Shown: positions 1-8,374 of the stretch, piece after piece
Layout: every line of letters begins with the position of its first letter
Numbering within the stretch: position 1 is the stretch's first letter
Origin: an uncultured Shimia sp.
GTDB taxonomy: Bacteria > Pseudomonadota > Alphaproteobacteria > Rhodobacterales > Rhodobacteraceae
NCBI RefSeq assembly: GCF_947493595.1
Contig: NZ_CANLRL010000002.1
Span: 434,001 to 498,000 of the forward strand
Reading direction: 5' to 3'
DNA length: 64,000 nucleotides
The notes under the pieces: generated by a model
The model's database searches: none
What the model was told of the DNA's origin: nothing
What the model saw: only the letters and a program-made list of their open reading frames with translations
Position numbers and translations under genes: made by a program

Positions 1-1206
1 TTTTTGCGGGTGAAGCGCAAGATTCCAAACGGGGTTGTGCCACATATGGGCAGCCAGTGGTGGTGTCTGACACGCCAGACGTTATCTGCGATTTTGCAGG
101 ATCCGGATCGCGACACGTTTGACAAGTATTTCAAGCGGGTGTGGATCCCGGATGAGAGCTATTTCCAAACCCTGTCACGGCTGTATTCGAGCAATATCGA
201 AAGCCGGTCTCTGACGCTTTCGAAATTCGATTTCCAAGGTAAGCCGCATATTTTTTACGACGATCATTTGCAGCTCTTGCGGCGCTCAGATTGTTTTGTG
301 GCCCGTAAGATCTGGCCACGTGCCAACAAGCTTTACAACGGATTTTTGCGCAGCCCCGAGGGGGCGATCAAGATGAGCGAGCCCAATCCGGCCAAGATCG
401 ACCGGATTTTTGCCAAAGCGGTGGAGCGCCGGACCAAAGGGCGCACGGGCCTCTATATGCAAAGCCGGTTTCCAAATGAAGGTTGGGAAAACGGCATGAC
501 CTTTGGGCGATATTCCGTTTTTCAGGGGTTCACGCAGCTTTTTGAGGACTTTGAGCCGTGGTTGGCGCGCGCGACAGGTGCACGGGTGCATGGGCATTTG
601 TTTGCGCCAGAAGGTGCTGAGTTTGATGGGGGGCAGAAAGTGATCAATGGGGCGTTGAGTGACGCGCCAAAAAACCGCGATTACAACTCGATTGCCTTTT
701 TGACCAGCTTGATCTGGAACACACGTGGTGAGCGCCAGTGTTTTCAGGTGGGGCCGCGTGACGAAGGGGCACCGGTGTGGTTCTTTGCCAAAGACCCCAA
801 CGCGCAGGTGTCGGTGATCAGCGGTGCGTGGGCGATCCCGTTGTTCAAGTCGAACCTGAACTTTGCGGATATTCGCAAAGAGGCCGCGCGGCTTCAGAAA
901 CTGGAAAATGACCAGTTGTTTGCGTTGCGCAGCCCCTATGCCAAGGCGCGGGTGCGTATTTGGACTTTGGCAGAGTTCATCGAAGCCCCCATGGAGCCGT
1001 TGCAGACCATTATTGACGAGATTGGCCCGGAAAAGGCCCGCCGCTTAGCTGAGGCGCCGACAATGACGGATTTGACCGGTTTTGGTCAGTTCCTGCAAAA
1101 CCTGAAAAACCAAGGCATGCACCCTTACCTGATGGGAGATTTCCCAGTATCTCAAGGTGAGGCGGATCAGAAGAAGCCGCCACGGAAACCCTATTTGGTG
1201 CAGTAA
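1..1206 (+). CDS. GT14-type beta-1,6-N-acetylglucosaminyltransferase, DUF5927 protein (5' partial)
   Basis: The frame is open through the left edge, so the N-terminus is missing; 401 residues remain. The first visible residues carry a GSQWWCLTR block followed by an FDKYF..VWIPDESYFQTL block. This resembles the C-terminal part of Core-2/I-branching glycosyltransferases (family GT14), which add N-acetylglucosamine in beta-1,6 linkage. The rest, about 300 residues, resembles the DUF5927 extension found on roseobacter members of the family (IWPRANKLY). The next gene, a sulfotransferase, starts 5 nt downstream, so the two are probably co-transcribed and may decorate a surface polysaccharide. The glycan substrate cannot be told from sequence. 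The family call is from motif recognition only. Confidence 0.75.
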   Translation, partial: FLRVKRKIPNGVVPHMGSQWWCLTRQTLSAILQDPDRDTFDKYFKRVWIPDESYFQTLSRLYSSNIESRSLTLSKFDFQGKPHIFYDDHLQLLRRSDCFVARKIWPRANKLYNGFLRSPEGAIKMSEPNPAKIDRIFAKAVERRTKGRTGLYMQSRFPNEGWENGMTFGRYSVFQGFTQLFEDFEPWLARATGARVHGHLFAPEGAEFDGGQKVINGALSDAPKNRDYNSIAFLTSLIWNTRGERQCFQVGPRDEGAPVWFFAKDPNAQVSVISGAWAIPLFKSNLNFADIRKEAARLQKLENDQLFALRSPYAKARVRIWTLAEFIEAPMEPLQTIIDEIGPEKARRLAEAPTMTDLTGFGQFLQNLKNQGMHPYLMGDFPVSQGEADQKKPPRKPYLVQ

Positions 1207-1211
1207 ATATT

Positions 1212-2636
1212 ATGACCAGCCCCTTTGATTACTTTGTGGTCTTTGCCGAAATGCGGACCGGATCCAACTTTCTTGAAGCCAATATCAATGAGTTTGAGGG
1301 GCTGAGTTGTTTGGGCGAAGTGTTCAATCCTCACTTTATTGGGTACCCCAACAAGGATGACAGCCTTGGGGTGACGCTTGAGCAACGGACCGATGATCCG
1401 CAGGTCATGATTGATGCTGTGAAATCGAATGAGGTGTTGTCTGGGTTTCGATATTTCCACGATCATGAACCCCGTGTCCTCAATACGATGTTGGAGGATC
1501 CGCGCTGTGCCAAGATTGTGCTGACGCGCAACCCTTTGGACAGCTACGTGAGTTGGAAAATTGCCCAGGAAACCGGCCAGTGGAAATTGACCGACGTGCG
1601 TCGCCGGCGTGACAGCACAGTCAAATTTGACGGGCTTGAATTCCGACGCCATGTGGAAGAGCTGCAGGACTTTCAGGTGTCGTTGATGCGGGCGCTGCAA
1701 TTGAGCGGACAGACGGCGTTTTATGTGGCCTATGAGGACTTACAGGACATTCAGGTGATGAATGGTCTGGCGCGCTTCCTAGGGCATGAGGAAGAGCTTG
1801 AAGCGCTCAATCAGAAGCTCAAGCGGCAGAACCCAAGCCCATTGTCGGAAAAAGTGTCCAATTTTGGCGAAGTGACGCTGGCGCTGGCTGATTTGGACAG
1901 GTTCAACCTCAATCGCACGCCGAACTTTGAACCGCGACGCGGGGCGACGGTGCCAAGCTATGTGGCCTGTGCAGCGGCGCCATTGTTGTACCTGCCGATG
2001 CGGTCTGGACCACAGGCGACAGTGACGCAATGGATGGCTCAACTGGACCGGGTTGCGGACGATGGATTGATCCGAAATTTTAGTCAGAAAAGCCTGCGTC
2101 AGTGGAAGAAAACCCACAAAGGGCACCGAAGCTTTACGGTGGTTCGCCATCCGGTGGCGCGGGTTCATGCGGCGTTTTGTGAGTGCATTCTAGCGGCCGA
2201 TCAGGGCGTTTATAAGCAGATCCGAAAAACGCTGCGGCGTGTCTACAAGATGCCTTTGCCAAAAGACCCACCAGGCGCGGGGTATACTGCAGAGGAGCAC
2301 CGCGCCGGATTTGTGGCGTTCCTAGGGTTCGTAAAGGCGAATCTGGCGGGGCAAACCAGCCTGAGGCAGGATGCGCATTGGGTGAGCCAGGCCACGGCCA
2401 TGCAGGGATTCGGTGACTTGGCCTTGCCAGATATGATTGTGCGTGAAGACGAGATGATGAGCTATTTGCCGGCGCTGGCGATGCAGGTTGGGCGCGTGGA
2501 CGCGCCTGATCCTGAAGTTGTTGACCCCGGGCATCCGGTGTCGCTCGAAGAGATTTATGACGCAGAGATCGAGAAGCTCTGTAAGGACATCTACAAGCGC
2601 GACTATATTGCGTTTGGGTTTGAGAGCTGGAAGTAA
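1212..2636 (+). CDS. Sulfotransferase with two sulfotransferase-like halves
   Basis: A 474-residue cytoplasmic protein with no signal peptide. Near the N-terminus, FAEMRTGSNFLEANI matches the 5'-phosphosulfate loop of NodH/Stf0-like sulfotransferases, and KIVLTRNPLDSYVSWK (about residues 98-113) matches the 3'-phosphate-binding segment. A second segment of the same kind, FTVVRHPVARVHAAF (about residues 303-317), lies in the C-terminal half, after a stretch (YVACAAAPLLYLPMRSG) that looks like a degenerate first loop. The protein therefore looks like a tandem of two sulfotransferase folds. It would transfer sulfate from PAPS to a carbohydrate acceptor, and its position directly behind the GT14 gene supports a role in glycan modification. 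The acceptor is unknown. Confidence 0.75.
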   Translation: MTSPFDYFVVFAEMRTGSNFLEANINEFEGLSCLGEVFNPHFIGYPNKDDSLGVTLEQRTDDPQVMIDAVKSNEVLSGFRYFHDHEPRVLNTMLEDPRCAKIVLTRNPLDSYVSWKIAQETGQWKLTDVRRRRDSTVKFDGLEFRRHVEELQDFQVSLMRALQLSGQTAFYVAYEDLQDIQVMNGLARFLGHEEELEALNQKLKRQNPSPLSEKVSNFGEVTLALADLDRFNLNRTPNFEPRRGATVPSYVACAAAPLLYLPMRSGPQATVTQWMAQLDRVADDGLIRNFSQKSLRQWKKTHKGHRSFTVVRHPVARVHAAFCECILAADQGVYKQIRKTLRRVYKMPLPKDPPGAGYTAEEHRAGFVAFLGFVKANLAGQTSLRQDAHWVSQATAMQGFGDLALPDMIVREDEMMSYLPALAMQVGRVDAPDPEVVDPGHPVSLEEIYDAEIEKLCKDIYKRDYIAFGFESWK

Positions 2637-2669
2637 AAAAAACGCGCCGTCAGCAGGGCTGCGGCGCGT
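2635..2669 (-). terminator. Rho-independent terminator downstream of ptsN
   Basis: Read on the minus strand, a seven-pair stem (ACGCGCC with GGCGCGT) is followed by eight Ts. It lies between the converging ends of ptsN and the sulfotransferase gene. The T-run overlaps the stop codon of the sulfotransferase gene on the other strand. Confidence 0.8.
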
Positions 2670-2695
2670 GGTAAACTCTCGATTTTTGGGCTGGC

Positions 2696-3160
2696 TTAGG
2701 CAGCCTGGACATTGTCGCTTTCCGTTAGGATCGTGAACAACGTTGTTGCGTCCGGATTGGCGCGCAGCTTGGCGCAGATCGAGGCCTCACGCAGGTGCCG
2801 AGAGACCTTTGCCAGAGCTTTCAGATGTTCAACGCCTGCTTCTTCCGGCGCAAACAGCGCAAAGGCGATGTCGATGGGCTGGCGGTCCACCGCGTTGAAA
2901 TCAACCGGCTTTTCCAAAAGGATAAAGGCGCCGACAACGCTTTGTAGCCCTTCGAAACGGGCGTGCGGCAGGGCAACCCCGTGACCCACGCCAGTGGGGC
3001 CAAGAGTTTCGCGTTCAATGAGAGCTTCGACAACAGCCGGCGCTGTCAGCCCGTAGGCCGACTCCGCGAGGTCGCCAAATTCTTGCAACAAACGCTTTTT
3101 GCTTGAGGCGGCTGTGACAACACGTACCGCCTCAGGCTTGAGGATCGTAGAAAGGTCCAT
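2696..3160 (-). CDS. ptsN: PTS IIA-like nitrogen regulatory protein PtsN
   Basis: A 154-residue EIIA-Ntr protein, the terminal phosphoacceptor of the nitrogen phosphotransferase system, which acts by protein contacts rather than sugar transport. The phosphorylated histidine lies in GVALPHAR, and the IERE..GPTGVGHG segment before it is typical. The ATG at 3160 (MDLSTILKPEAV) is chosen because GGAG lies 11 nt upstream and the family starts this way. A GTG at 3202, touching the hpf stop codon, would add 14 residues. It follows hpf directly and ends in a strong terminator, so it is the last gene of the lpt-hpf-ptsN run. Confidence 0.93.
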   Translation of the reverse strand: MDLSTILKPEAVRVVTAASSKKRLLQEFGDLAESAYGLTAPAVVEALIERETLGPTGVGHGVALPHARFEGLQSVVGAFILLEKPVDFNAVDRQPIDIAFALFAPEEAGVEHLKALAKVSRHLREASICAKLRANPDATTLFTILTESDNVQAA

Positions 3161-3202
3161 AGGGCCTGTATCTCCGGAGCGCGCTTTGATGCGCTTACTC
3201 AC

Positions 3203-3769
3203 TTATGCTTGCGGATCGATCCAGCCAATATTGCCGTCCTCACGGCGATAGACCACGTTCAATCCGTCTTTACCTTCGTTCTTGAAGACCAGCACCGGCG
3301 ATCCCGCAAGTTCCATCTGCATTACGGCTTCGCCAACGCTCAAGGATGGGATCTTGGTTTCCATCTCTGCGACGATGACTGGCTGCAGCTCAGGCTCGGC
3401 TTCATGTTCTTCAGCTTCAGGCGCGAGGATATACGAGGAAGCGCCGAAAAGTTCAACCGGGTCCTGACGTTCCTTGTGGTGATCCTTCAGTCGGCGCTTG
3501 TACCGACGCAGTTGTTTGTCCATTTTTTCCGCACAACTGTCAAAAGCGGCGTAGATTTCAGTTTCATGTGCTTTGGCCTGTGCGGTCAGTCCAGTGGACA
3601 GATGCACAGTGGCCTCGCAGACATATTCGTGCGCGTGTTTGGAGAACGTGATCGTCGCGTCGGTGGGTCGGCCCGCATATTTCTCGAGCACGCTGCCCAA
3701 CTCCGTTTTCACGTGAGTTTGCAGAGCATCACCAACGTCGATGTGTTTTCCGGTAATCTGATAGCGCAT
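3203..3769 (-). CDS. hpf: Ribosome hibernation-promoting factor, long form
   Basis: A 188-residue protein with the N-terminal ribosome-binding HPF/YfiA domain (about residues 1-100: MRYQITGKHIDVGDAL..., then AFDSCAEKMDKQLRRYKRRLKDH). A charged linker follows, then the C-terminal dimerisation domain (about 130-188: ETKIPSLSVGEAVMQMELAGSPVLVF). Both domains together define the long form, which links two 70S ribosomes into an inactive 100S particle in stationary phase. The start has AGGAG a few bases upstream. The gene sits between lptB and ptsN as in many alphaproteobacteria, but the rpoN gene often found between lptB and hpf is missing here. Confidence 0.95.
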   Translation of the reverse strand: MRYQITGKHIDVGDALQTHVKTELGSVLEKYAGRPTDATITFSKHAHEYVCEATVHLSTGLTAQAKAHETEIYAAFDSCAEKMDKQLRRYKRRLKDHHKERQDPVELFGASSYILAPEAEEHEAEPELQPVIVAEMETKIPSLSVGEAVMQMELAGSPVLVFKNEGKDGLNVVYRREDGNIGWIDPQA

Positions 3770-3999
3770 CCTGTCTCCTTTTCGATGACATGTCGGACCA
3801 CGGGCTTGAGCTGCCCGTTATCAGTTAGGTCCGAATGCTGGAAATCGACATTGCCAACCCTTGCGAAAGACCAGGCCTTTTTACGAAGGCCACCACGGTC
3901 ACTGCGGGGGGTCGATCAAATGTCATGAATCCATTTGAGTAGGCCGACGGGAAAGAGTCAATGATCGAGCGCAAGATTATGCGGATTTCCGCGAGAGGG

Positions 4000-4758
4000 T
4001 CAGGAGATACGGAAGTTCTCGCCCAAGTAGACACGGCGCACGTTTTCGTTTTCGACCACCTCGTCCGGCGTGCCGGACATAAGCACCTTGCCGTCGTGCA
4101 GGATGTAGGCGCGGTCCACAATCTCAAGAGTCTCACGTACATTGTGGTCGGTGATCAATACACCGATGCCCCGTTTTTTGAGGTCGGCCACCAGATGGCG
4201 GATGTCCCCGACAGAGATAGGGTCCACACCGGCAAACGGCTCGTCGAGCAACAAGTATTTTGGATCCGCTGCGAGGCAGCGGGCAATTTCCACGCGACGG
4301 CGTTCGCCACCAGACAGGGCCAGCGCAGGTGCTCGGCGCAGGTGCTCGATGGAGAACTCGCTGAGCAGTTCCTCGAGGCGCTCGCGGCGCTTGTGGCGGT
4401 CTTTGTGCGTGATGTCGAGGATTGCGGTGATGTTGTCTTCTACAGAGAGACCCCGAAAAATCGACATTTCCTGCGGCAGGTAGCCAATGCCAAGTTTGGC
4501 GCGGCGATACATGGGCAGGGTGGTCACGTCGCGCCCATCGATGGAGACGCGCCCCCCTTCCGGCACCAGAAGACCGGCCACAGCGTAGAAGGTGGTGGTT
4601 TTGCCGGAGCCGTTGGGGCCAAGCAAGGCCACAACCTCGCCACGGTTCAACTCCATCGAAAAATCACGGATCACAACACGTTTGCGATACGCCTTGCGCA
4701 GGCTTTGCACTTGCAAGCCAGAGCTGCCTTGGGTGACGGAGAGATCGGGTTTGGCCAT
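4000..4758 (-). CDS. lptB: LPS export ABC transporter ATP-binding protein LptB
   Basis: A 252-residue ABC ATPase that powers extraction of lipopolysaccharide from the inner membrane with LptF and LptG (not in this window). Walker A is GPNGSGKT (47-54), the signature is LSGGE (148-152) and Walker B is LLLDEP (169-174). FAGVDP directly after Walker B is characteristic of the LptB/LivG group. The start lies 2 nt after the lptA stop, so translation is probably coupled. About 230 gene-free bases separate it from hpf. Confidence 0.95.
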   Translation of the reverse strand: MAKPDLSVTQGSSGLQVQSLRKAYRKRVVIRDFSMELNRGEVVALLGPNGSGKTTTFYAVAGLLVPEGGRVSIDGRDVTTLPMYRRAKLGIGYLPQEMSIFRGLSVEDNITAILDITHKDRHKRRERLEELLSEFSIEHLRRAPALALSGGERRRVEIARCLAADPKYLLLDEPFAGVDPISVGDIRHLVADLKKRGIGVLITDHNVRETLEIVDRAYILHDGKVLMSGTPDEVVENENVRRVYLGENFRIS

Positions 4759-4760
4759 GG

Positions 4761-5243
4761 TTACTGAGACTTCAGAACTGTTTTAACGTTGCCGGTCATC
4801 TGCGCGGTGTTGTCGGTGAGATTGAGGCGCATTTTATCAGCGGTGATCGTGGTTTTGGACTGCACCACAGTGACGTTGCCGGTCATCTCTACGGTGCCAT
4901 CGTCGATGCTGTAGATCGCTTGATTGGCTTCTGCTGCATCGGGGCCCTGCACCAGCAGCACATTGCCTTCGGCCACAAGGCGCGCAATGGCCTGGGTATC
5001 CTGATTGTAGTGCACATTGACCTTGTCGGCCGTCATACGCATGTCGCCCTGGGACACGTCCACTTTGCCTTCAAAAACAGCGCTGCCATCTGATTGGTTT
5101 ACAGAAAGGGCCTCTGCCGTGACTTCCACGGGCAGGCCGGTGTCCTGTTGCATCTGGCCAAAGCCAACCTGAAACCCCTGTGCCATCCCTGCGACGGGAG
5201 TCACCGCCAGAAGGGAGATTGCCAAAGCACGGATCAATTTCAC
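4761..5243 (-). CDS. lptA: LPS transport periplasmic protein LptA
   Basis: An OstA/LptA-like protein that forms the periplasmic bridge carrying lipopolysaccharide from LptC to LptD. The N-terminus is a signal peptide ([22 protein letters not shown]). The body shows the repeated beta-jellyroll pattern ([53 protein letters not shown]). The GTG at 5243 is chosen because AGGTGA lies just upstream and the start then falls 4 nt after the lptC stop. An ATG at 5261 would overlap lptC by 14 nt and add six residues. The predicted length is 160 residues. Confidence 0.9.
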   Translation of the reverse strand: MKLIRALAISLLAVTPVAGMAQGFQVGFGQMQQDTGLPVEVTAEALSVNQSDGSAVFEGKVDVSQGDMRMTADKVNVHYNQDTQAIARLVAEGNVLLVQGPDAAEANQAIYSIDDGTVEMTGNVTVVQSKTTITADKMRLNLTDNTAQMTGNVKTVLKSQ

Positions 5244-5247
5244 AGGG

Positions 5248-5859
5248 TCACCTCGTCTCATTTTGGGGCGTGTATACCAGTCGCACACCTTTTGTGAAAA
5301 ACAAATAAATTTCATTGTTTTCCCCAGAGGGGCGCAGAGCCATGCGGCCTGCCTCAAGTGTGCCCAAGGCACTTTCTGCGGTGATGCTGCCGGCGGTTTC
5401 GGCGCGGGCGTCTTCCAGGCCAAACAACATGCTGTCGGTGGTGATGGTGTAGCCCGCGGAGGTGACCACTTCGACCTCCCCAGCCAGCTCGACTTCGTTG
5501 AACGTGCTGCTCATTTCTCCGGCTTCAGCGCGCACGGTGATTTCGGTGCCCTCTGTGGTGCTGATCAAGGCGCCAACTTGATCAGCGATGATGCGGGACG
5601 GGTCGTCGATATCCGGGTGCGCGGTGGCGGAGGTCAGCGTGATGTGATGGCCGTCGTTGGTTTTTCCGGAGATATACGGTGCGGTGATTTGACGATCGCG
5701 CAGGCGTTTTTCAAGTTCCACGTCTGCAAAGGGGATCGCGCTTTCCAGATCCACTTCGTGGGAAATCAGAAACAGCGTTGACAGGATGCCAAGCGCGGTC
5801 AGGGGCAGAAGCACCTTCAGCCAGGCCACCAAGTTGGAATATGTGAGCCGGCGTACCAC
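5248..5859 (-). CDS. lptC: LPS export protein LptC
   Basis: A 203-residue single-pass inner-membrane protein. One transmembrane segment near the N-terminus (LVAWLKVLLPLTALGILST) is followed by a periplasmic LptC/OstA-like domain (ITAPYISGKTNDGHHITLTS, ITVRAEAGEM, VEVVTSAGYTITTDSM). It hands lipopolysaccharide from LptBFG to LptA. The GTG at 5859 is chosen because it lies just after the kdsD stop at 5864. An upstream ATG at 5937 would run 74 nt into kdsD and add residues that look like an out-of-frame reading of it. Confidence 0.88.
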   Translation of the reverse strand: MVRRLTYSNLVAWLKVLLPLTALGILSTLFLISHEVDLESAIPFADVELEKRLRDRQITAPYISGKTNDGHHITLTSATAHPDIDDPSRIIADQVGALISTTEGTEITVRAEAGEMSSTFNEVELAGEVEVVTSAGYTITTDSMLFGLEDARAETAGSITAESALGTLEAGRMALRPSGENNEIYLFFTKGVRLVYTPQNETR

Positions 5860-5863
5860 CGGT

Positions 5864-6838
5864 TTAGCCGAGCCCAGCGCGCAGGCAGTCGTGGATGTGC
5901 AAGAGGCCCTCGGGGGTGCCTGCGCCATTGGGGTCAATCACAAACAGACAGGTGATCTTGCGTTGGTTCATGATTGCTACCGCCTCTTCGGCCAAGGCGC
6001 CCGGCGCGATGGTTTGCGGATCGGCGGTCATGACCTCGATGGCGGTTCGGTCCAGCAGGCCGTCCATGTGGCGGCGCAAGTCCCCGTCGGTGACAATGCC
6101 GAGGAGCGCGCCGCTGTCATTGGTGACGCCAACAACGCCAAAGCCTTTTTGGCTGATTTCCAGCAACGCGTCGCTCATCGGGGTTTGTGCGTTGATCAGG
6201 GGCAGTGCTTCGCCAACATGCATCAAATCGCGCACGCGGGAAAGCTGCGCTCCCAGTTTGCCGCCCGGATGGAACTCGCGGAAGTTTTCCGGCGTGAACC
6301 GGCGGTGTTCCATGAGCGCCACAGCAAGGGCATCGCCAAGCGCGAGCGTCATGGTGGTGGTTGTGGTGGGCACCACACCAGTGCCGCAGGCTTCTTCGGC
6401 TTTGGGCAGGATCAGACCCACGTCGCTTTGTTTGATCAAGGTGCTTTCCGCGCGGCTGGCGACGCCAATCAGCGGGATGTTGAAGCGACGTGTATAGGCC
6501 ACGAGATCGGCCAGCTCCGGAGTTTCGCCGGAGTTGGAGAGCACCAGTGCAACGTCGCCCTGCGCCATCATGCCAAGGTCACCGTGGCTGGCTTCCGCGG
6601 GATGCACAAAATGCGCCGGGGTGCCGGTGGAGGCAAAGGTGGCGGCAATTTTGCGGGCGATGTGGCCGGATTTGCCCATGCCGGAGATGATCACCCGGCC
6701 TTTGGCGGACAAAAGCAGCGCAACCGCCTCGCCAAACTCCACGCCCAGCCCCTCGCCCAAGGCCGTTAGGGCGGCGGTCTCAATGGAGATCACGCGGCGG
6801 GCGGTGTCCAGAAATGTCTGCTTGTCGGCATCCGTCAT
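5864..6838 (-). CDS. kdsD: D-arabinose 5-phosphate isomerase (KpsF/KdsD family)
   Basis: A 324-residue cytoplasmic enzyme that interconverts ribulose 5-phosphate and arabinose 5-phosphate, the first step towards Kdo of the lipopolysaccharide core. The N-terminal SIS domain (about 30-180) has GMGKSGHIARKIAATFASTG and HPAEASHGDLGM. A pair of CBS domains follows (about 205-320: MSDALLEIS...GIVTDGDLRRH and AEEAVAIMNQRKITCLFV). It lies between rnd and lptC in the same direction with short gaps, so it is part of the lpt operon. Confidence 0.94.
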   Translation of the reverse strand: MTDADKQTFLDTARRVISIETAALTALGEGLGVEFGEAVALLLSAKGRVIISGMGKSGHIARKIAATFASTGTPAHFVHPAEASHGDLGMMAQGDVALVLSNSGETPELADLVAYTRRFNIPLIGVASRAESTLIKQSDVGLILPKAEEACGTGVVPTTTTTMTLALGDALAVALMEHRRFTPENFREFHPGGKLGAQLSRVRDLMHVGEALPLINAQTPMSDALLEISQKGFGVVGVTNDSGALLGIVTDGDLRRHMDGLLDRTAIEVMTADPQTIAPGALAEEAVAIMNQRKITCLFVIDPNGAGTPEGLLHIHDCLRAGLG

Positions 6839-6850
6839 GGGGCGGCTCCG

Positions 6851-7462
6851 TTAGTGCGAAAAGATGTCCTGTTCCGGCCAGCCGGCCAGATCAAGTTTGG
6901 CGCGGGTGGGCAGGAAATCAAAGCAGGCCTGCGCCACTTCGGTCCGGCCTTCGCGGGCAAGGCGTTCGTTCAGCTTCTCGCGTAGGCCATGCAGATAGAG
7001 CACGTCGGAAGCAGCGTAGTCGAGCTGTGCCTCGGTCAGGGTTTTTGCGCCCCAATCGCTCATTTGCTGCTGTTTGGAGACGTCGACGCTCAGCAATTCC
7101 TGCAGCAGGTTTTTCAGGCCGTGGCGATCAGTGTACGTGCGCACCAGTTTGGAGGCAATTTTGGTGCAGTAGACCGGCGCAGTGAGGGCGCCAAAGGCGT
7201 GATACATTGCAGCAATGTCAAAACGGCCAAAGTGGAAGAGTTTCAACACATTTGGGTCTTCGAGCATTTTGCAAAGATTGGGCGCCTCGGTTTGGCCTTT
7301 TGCCACCTGTACGAGGTGCGCGTTGCCGTCGCCACCAGACATTTGCACAACACACAACCGGTCGCGGTGGGGGTTCAGCCCCATGGTTTCGCAGTCAATC
7401 GCGACAACCGGACCAAGGTCCAGGTCGTCAGGCAGGTCGTTTTGATACAGGAAATTTGCCAT
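6851..7462 (-). CDS. Ribonuclease D-like 3'-5' exonuclease
   Basis: A 203-residue DEDDy-type exonuclease. Motif I is DCETMGL, motif II is around HFGRFDIAAM, and motif III is YAASDVLYLH with the tyrosine and aspartate. The HRDC domains that follow the nuclease in E. coli RNase D are absent, which is usual for the short alphaproteobacterial form found next to kdsD and lptC. The ATG at 7462 (MANFLYQNDLP) is preferred to an upstream start at 7492. It probably trims tRNA or other small RNA 3' ends. It is the first gene of the minus-strand run leading into the lpt genes. Confidence 0.88.
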   Translation of the reverse strand: MANFLYQNDLPDDLDLGPVVAIDCETMGLNPHRDRLCVVQMSGGDGNAHLVQVAKGQTEAPNLCKMLEDPNVLKLFHFGRFDIAAMYHAFGALTAPVYCTKIASKLVRTYTDRHGLKNLLQELLSVDVSKQQQMSDWGAKTLTEAQLDYAASDVLYLHGLREKLNERLAREGRTEVAQACFDFLPTRAKLDLAGWPEQDIFSH

Positions 7463-7607
7463 GGGTGCCTCTATGTCTCTGATGACAAGCACTTACGGCT
7501 TTGTGTGGCGTGTTTCAATGTTTCGCACGGGATTGTTGTTAATGTGGCATGGGGTTGCTTGGGCCGCGTGGCTTTACGGCGCAGGCGCGACATCCTAAGT
7601 ATCGGCC

Positions 7608-8366
7608 ATGGATAACAAAGCCCCCCAAACCGTGAGTGATGCGCTGCGTGCGACGCTTGAGACCGAAGCGCGTAAAGATGGGCCGCGTGTGCAGCGGATC
7701 GAGATTGAAGGGCAGGTGTTCTGGATCAAGCGGGTGGAGCAACTGGAGCTGCGCTACCGCTTGCAGAAAGGTGATCCGCGCAAAGCGTTTGAGCGGGAGC
7801 GGCTCGCGTATCAGGAGATGAACGCAGCAAACGCGCCAGTGCCGAGATTGATGGCTGAAGGGGCTGATTTTTTGGTGTTGCCGGATTGTGGCCGCGATTT
7901 GCGTCACTTGCTGAACCATGAAACGGACGCGGCAAGGCGGGATCAGATGCTTTTGGACGCCAGTGAGATGTTGGCTGGTTTCCATAAGTTGGGGTTTGCC
8001 CATGGGCGGCCCAGTCCTAAAGACATGTGTCATGTGGACGGGCAGATGCTGCTTTTGGATTTTGAGCGTTACAAGCATGCCAACAACACGCCGGTCGGGC
8101 AGGCGCGGGATTTGGTGGTGTTTGCGTTTAATGTGGCGGCACATTCGCCACAGATGCGGGGCAGTTTGCGGGAGGCTGTGGAGGCTTATCGCGGTGCTGC
8201 GGATCCGGCGATTTGGCCTTTGGCGCAGCGTTGGTGTCGCTGGTTGCGGTGGACAGAATGGGTGACCAAACCGTTGCAGAAGCGGCCGGAGGGGCGGGCC
8301 TTGGAGTTCAAGGCGATTCCGGTGGTGATGGATCTGTTTCTGTCCGAGAACAAACCGCTGGTCTGA
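7608..8366 (+). CDS. Protein-kinase-fold protein (LPS kinase/BUD32-like)
   Basis: A 252-residue protein with the layout of a small kinase fold. A lysine occurs in FWIKRVEQLELRYRLQ. AFERERLAYQEM looks like the alpha-C glutamate helix, HKLGFAHGRPSPKDM looks like the catalytic loop, and LLLDFERYK looks like the metal-binding DFG-type motif. It resembles the Kdo-kinase/InaA and BUD32-like groups. The usual aspartate directly after the loop histidine is not evident (HGRPSPKD), so activity is uncertain. It stands alone between the lpt operon (divergent) and the DUF1513 gene (convergent). Nothing beyond the fold can be claimed. Confidence 0.6.
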   Translation: MDNKAPQTVSDALRATLETEARKDGPRVQRIEIEGQVFWIKRVEQLELRYRLQKGDPRKAFERERLAYQEMNAANAPVPRLMAEGADFLVLPDCGRDLRHLLNHETDAARRDQMLLDASEMLAGFHKLGFAHGRPSPKDMCHVDGQMLLLDFERYKHANNTPVGQARDLVVFAFNVAAHSPQMRGSLREAVEAYRGAADPAIWPLAQRWCRWLRWTEWVTKPLQKRPEGRALEFKAIPVVMDLFLSENKPLV

Positions 8367-8374
8367 GATGTGAC

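Noticed and set aside
3209-3928. 239-codon plus-strand open frame
   Set aside because: Antisense to hpf and continuing into the gene-free gap; no family similarity.
3825-4142. 105-codon minus-strand open frame between lptB and hpf
   Set aside because: Over half lies out of frame inside lptB, and the rest has no family features. It does not look like a remnant of rpoN.
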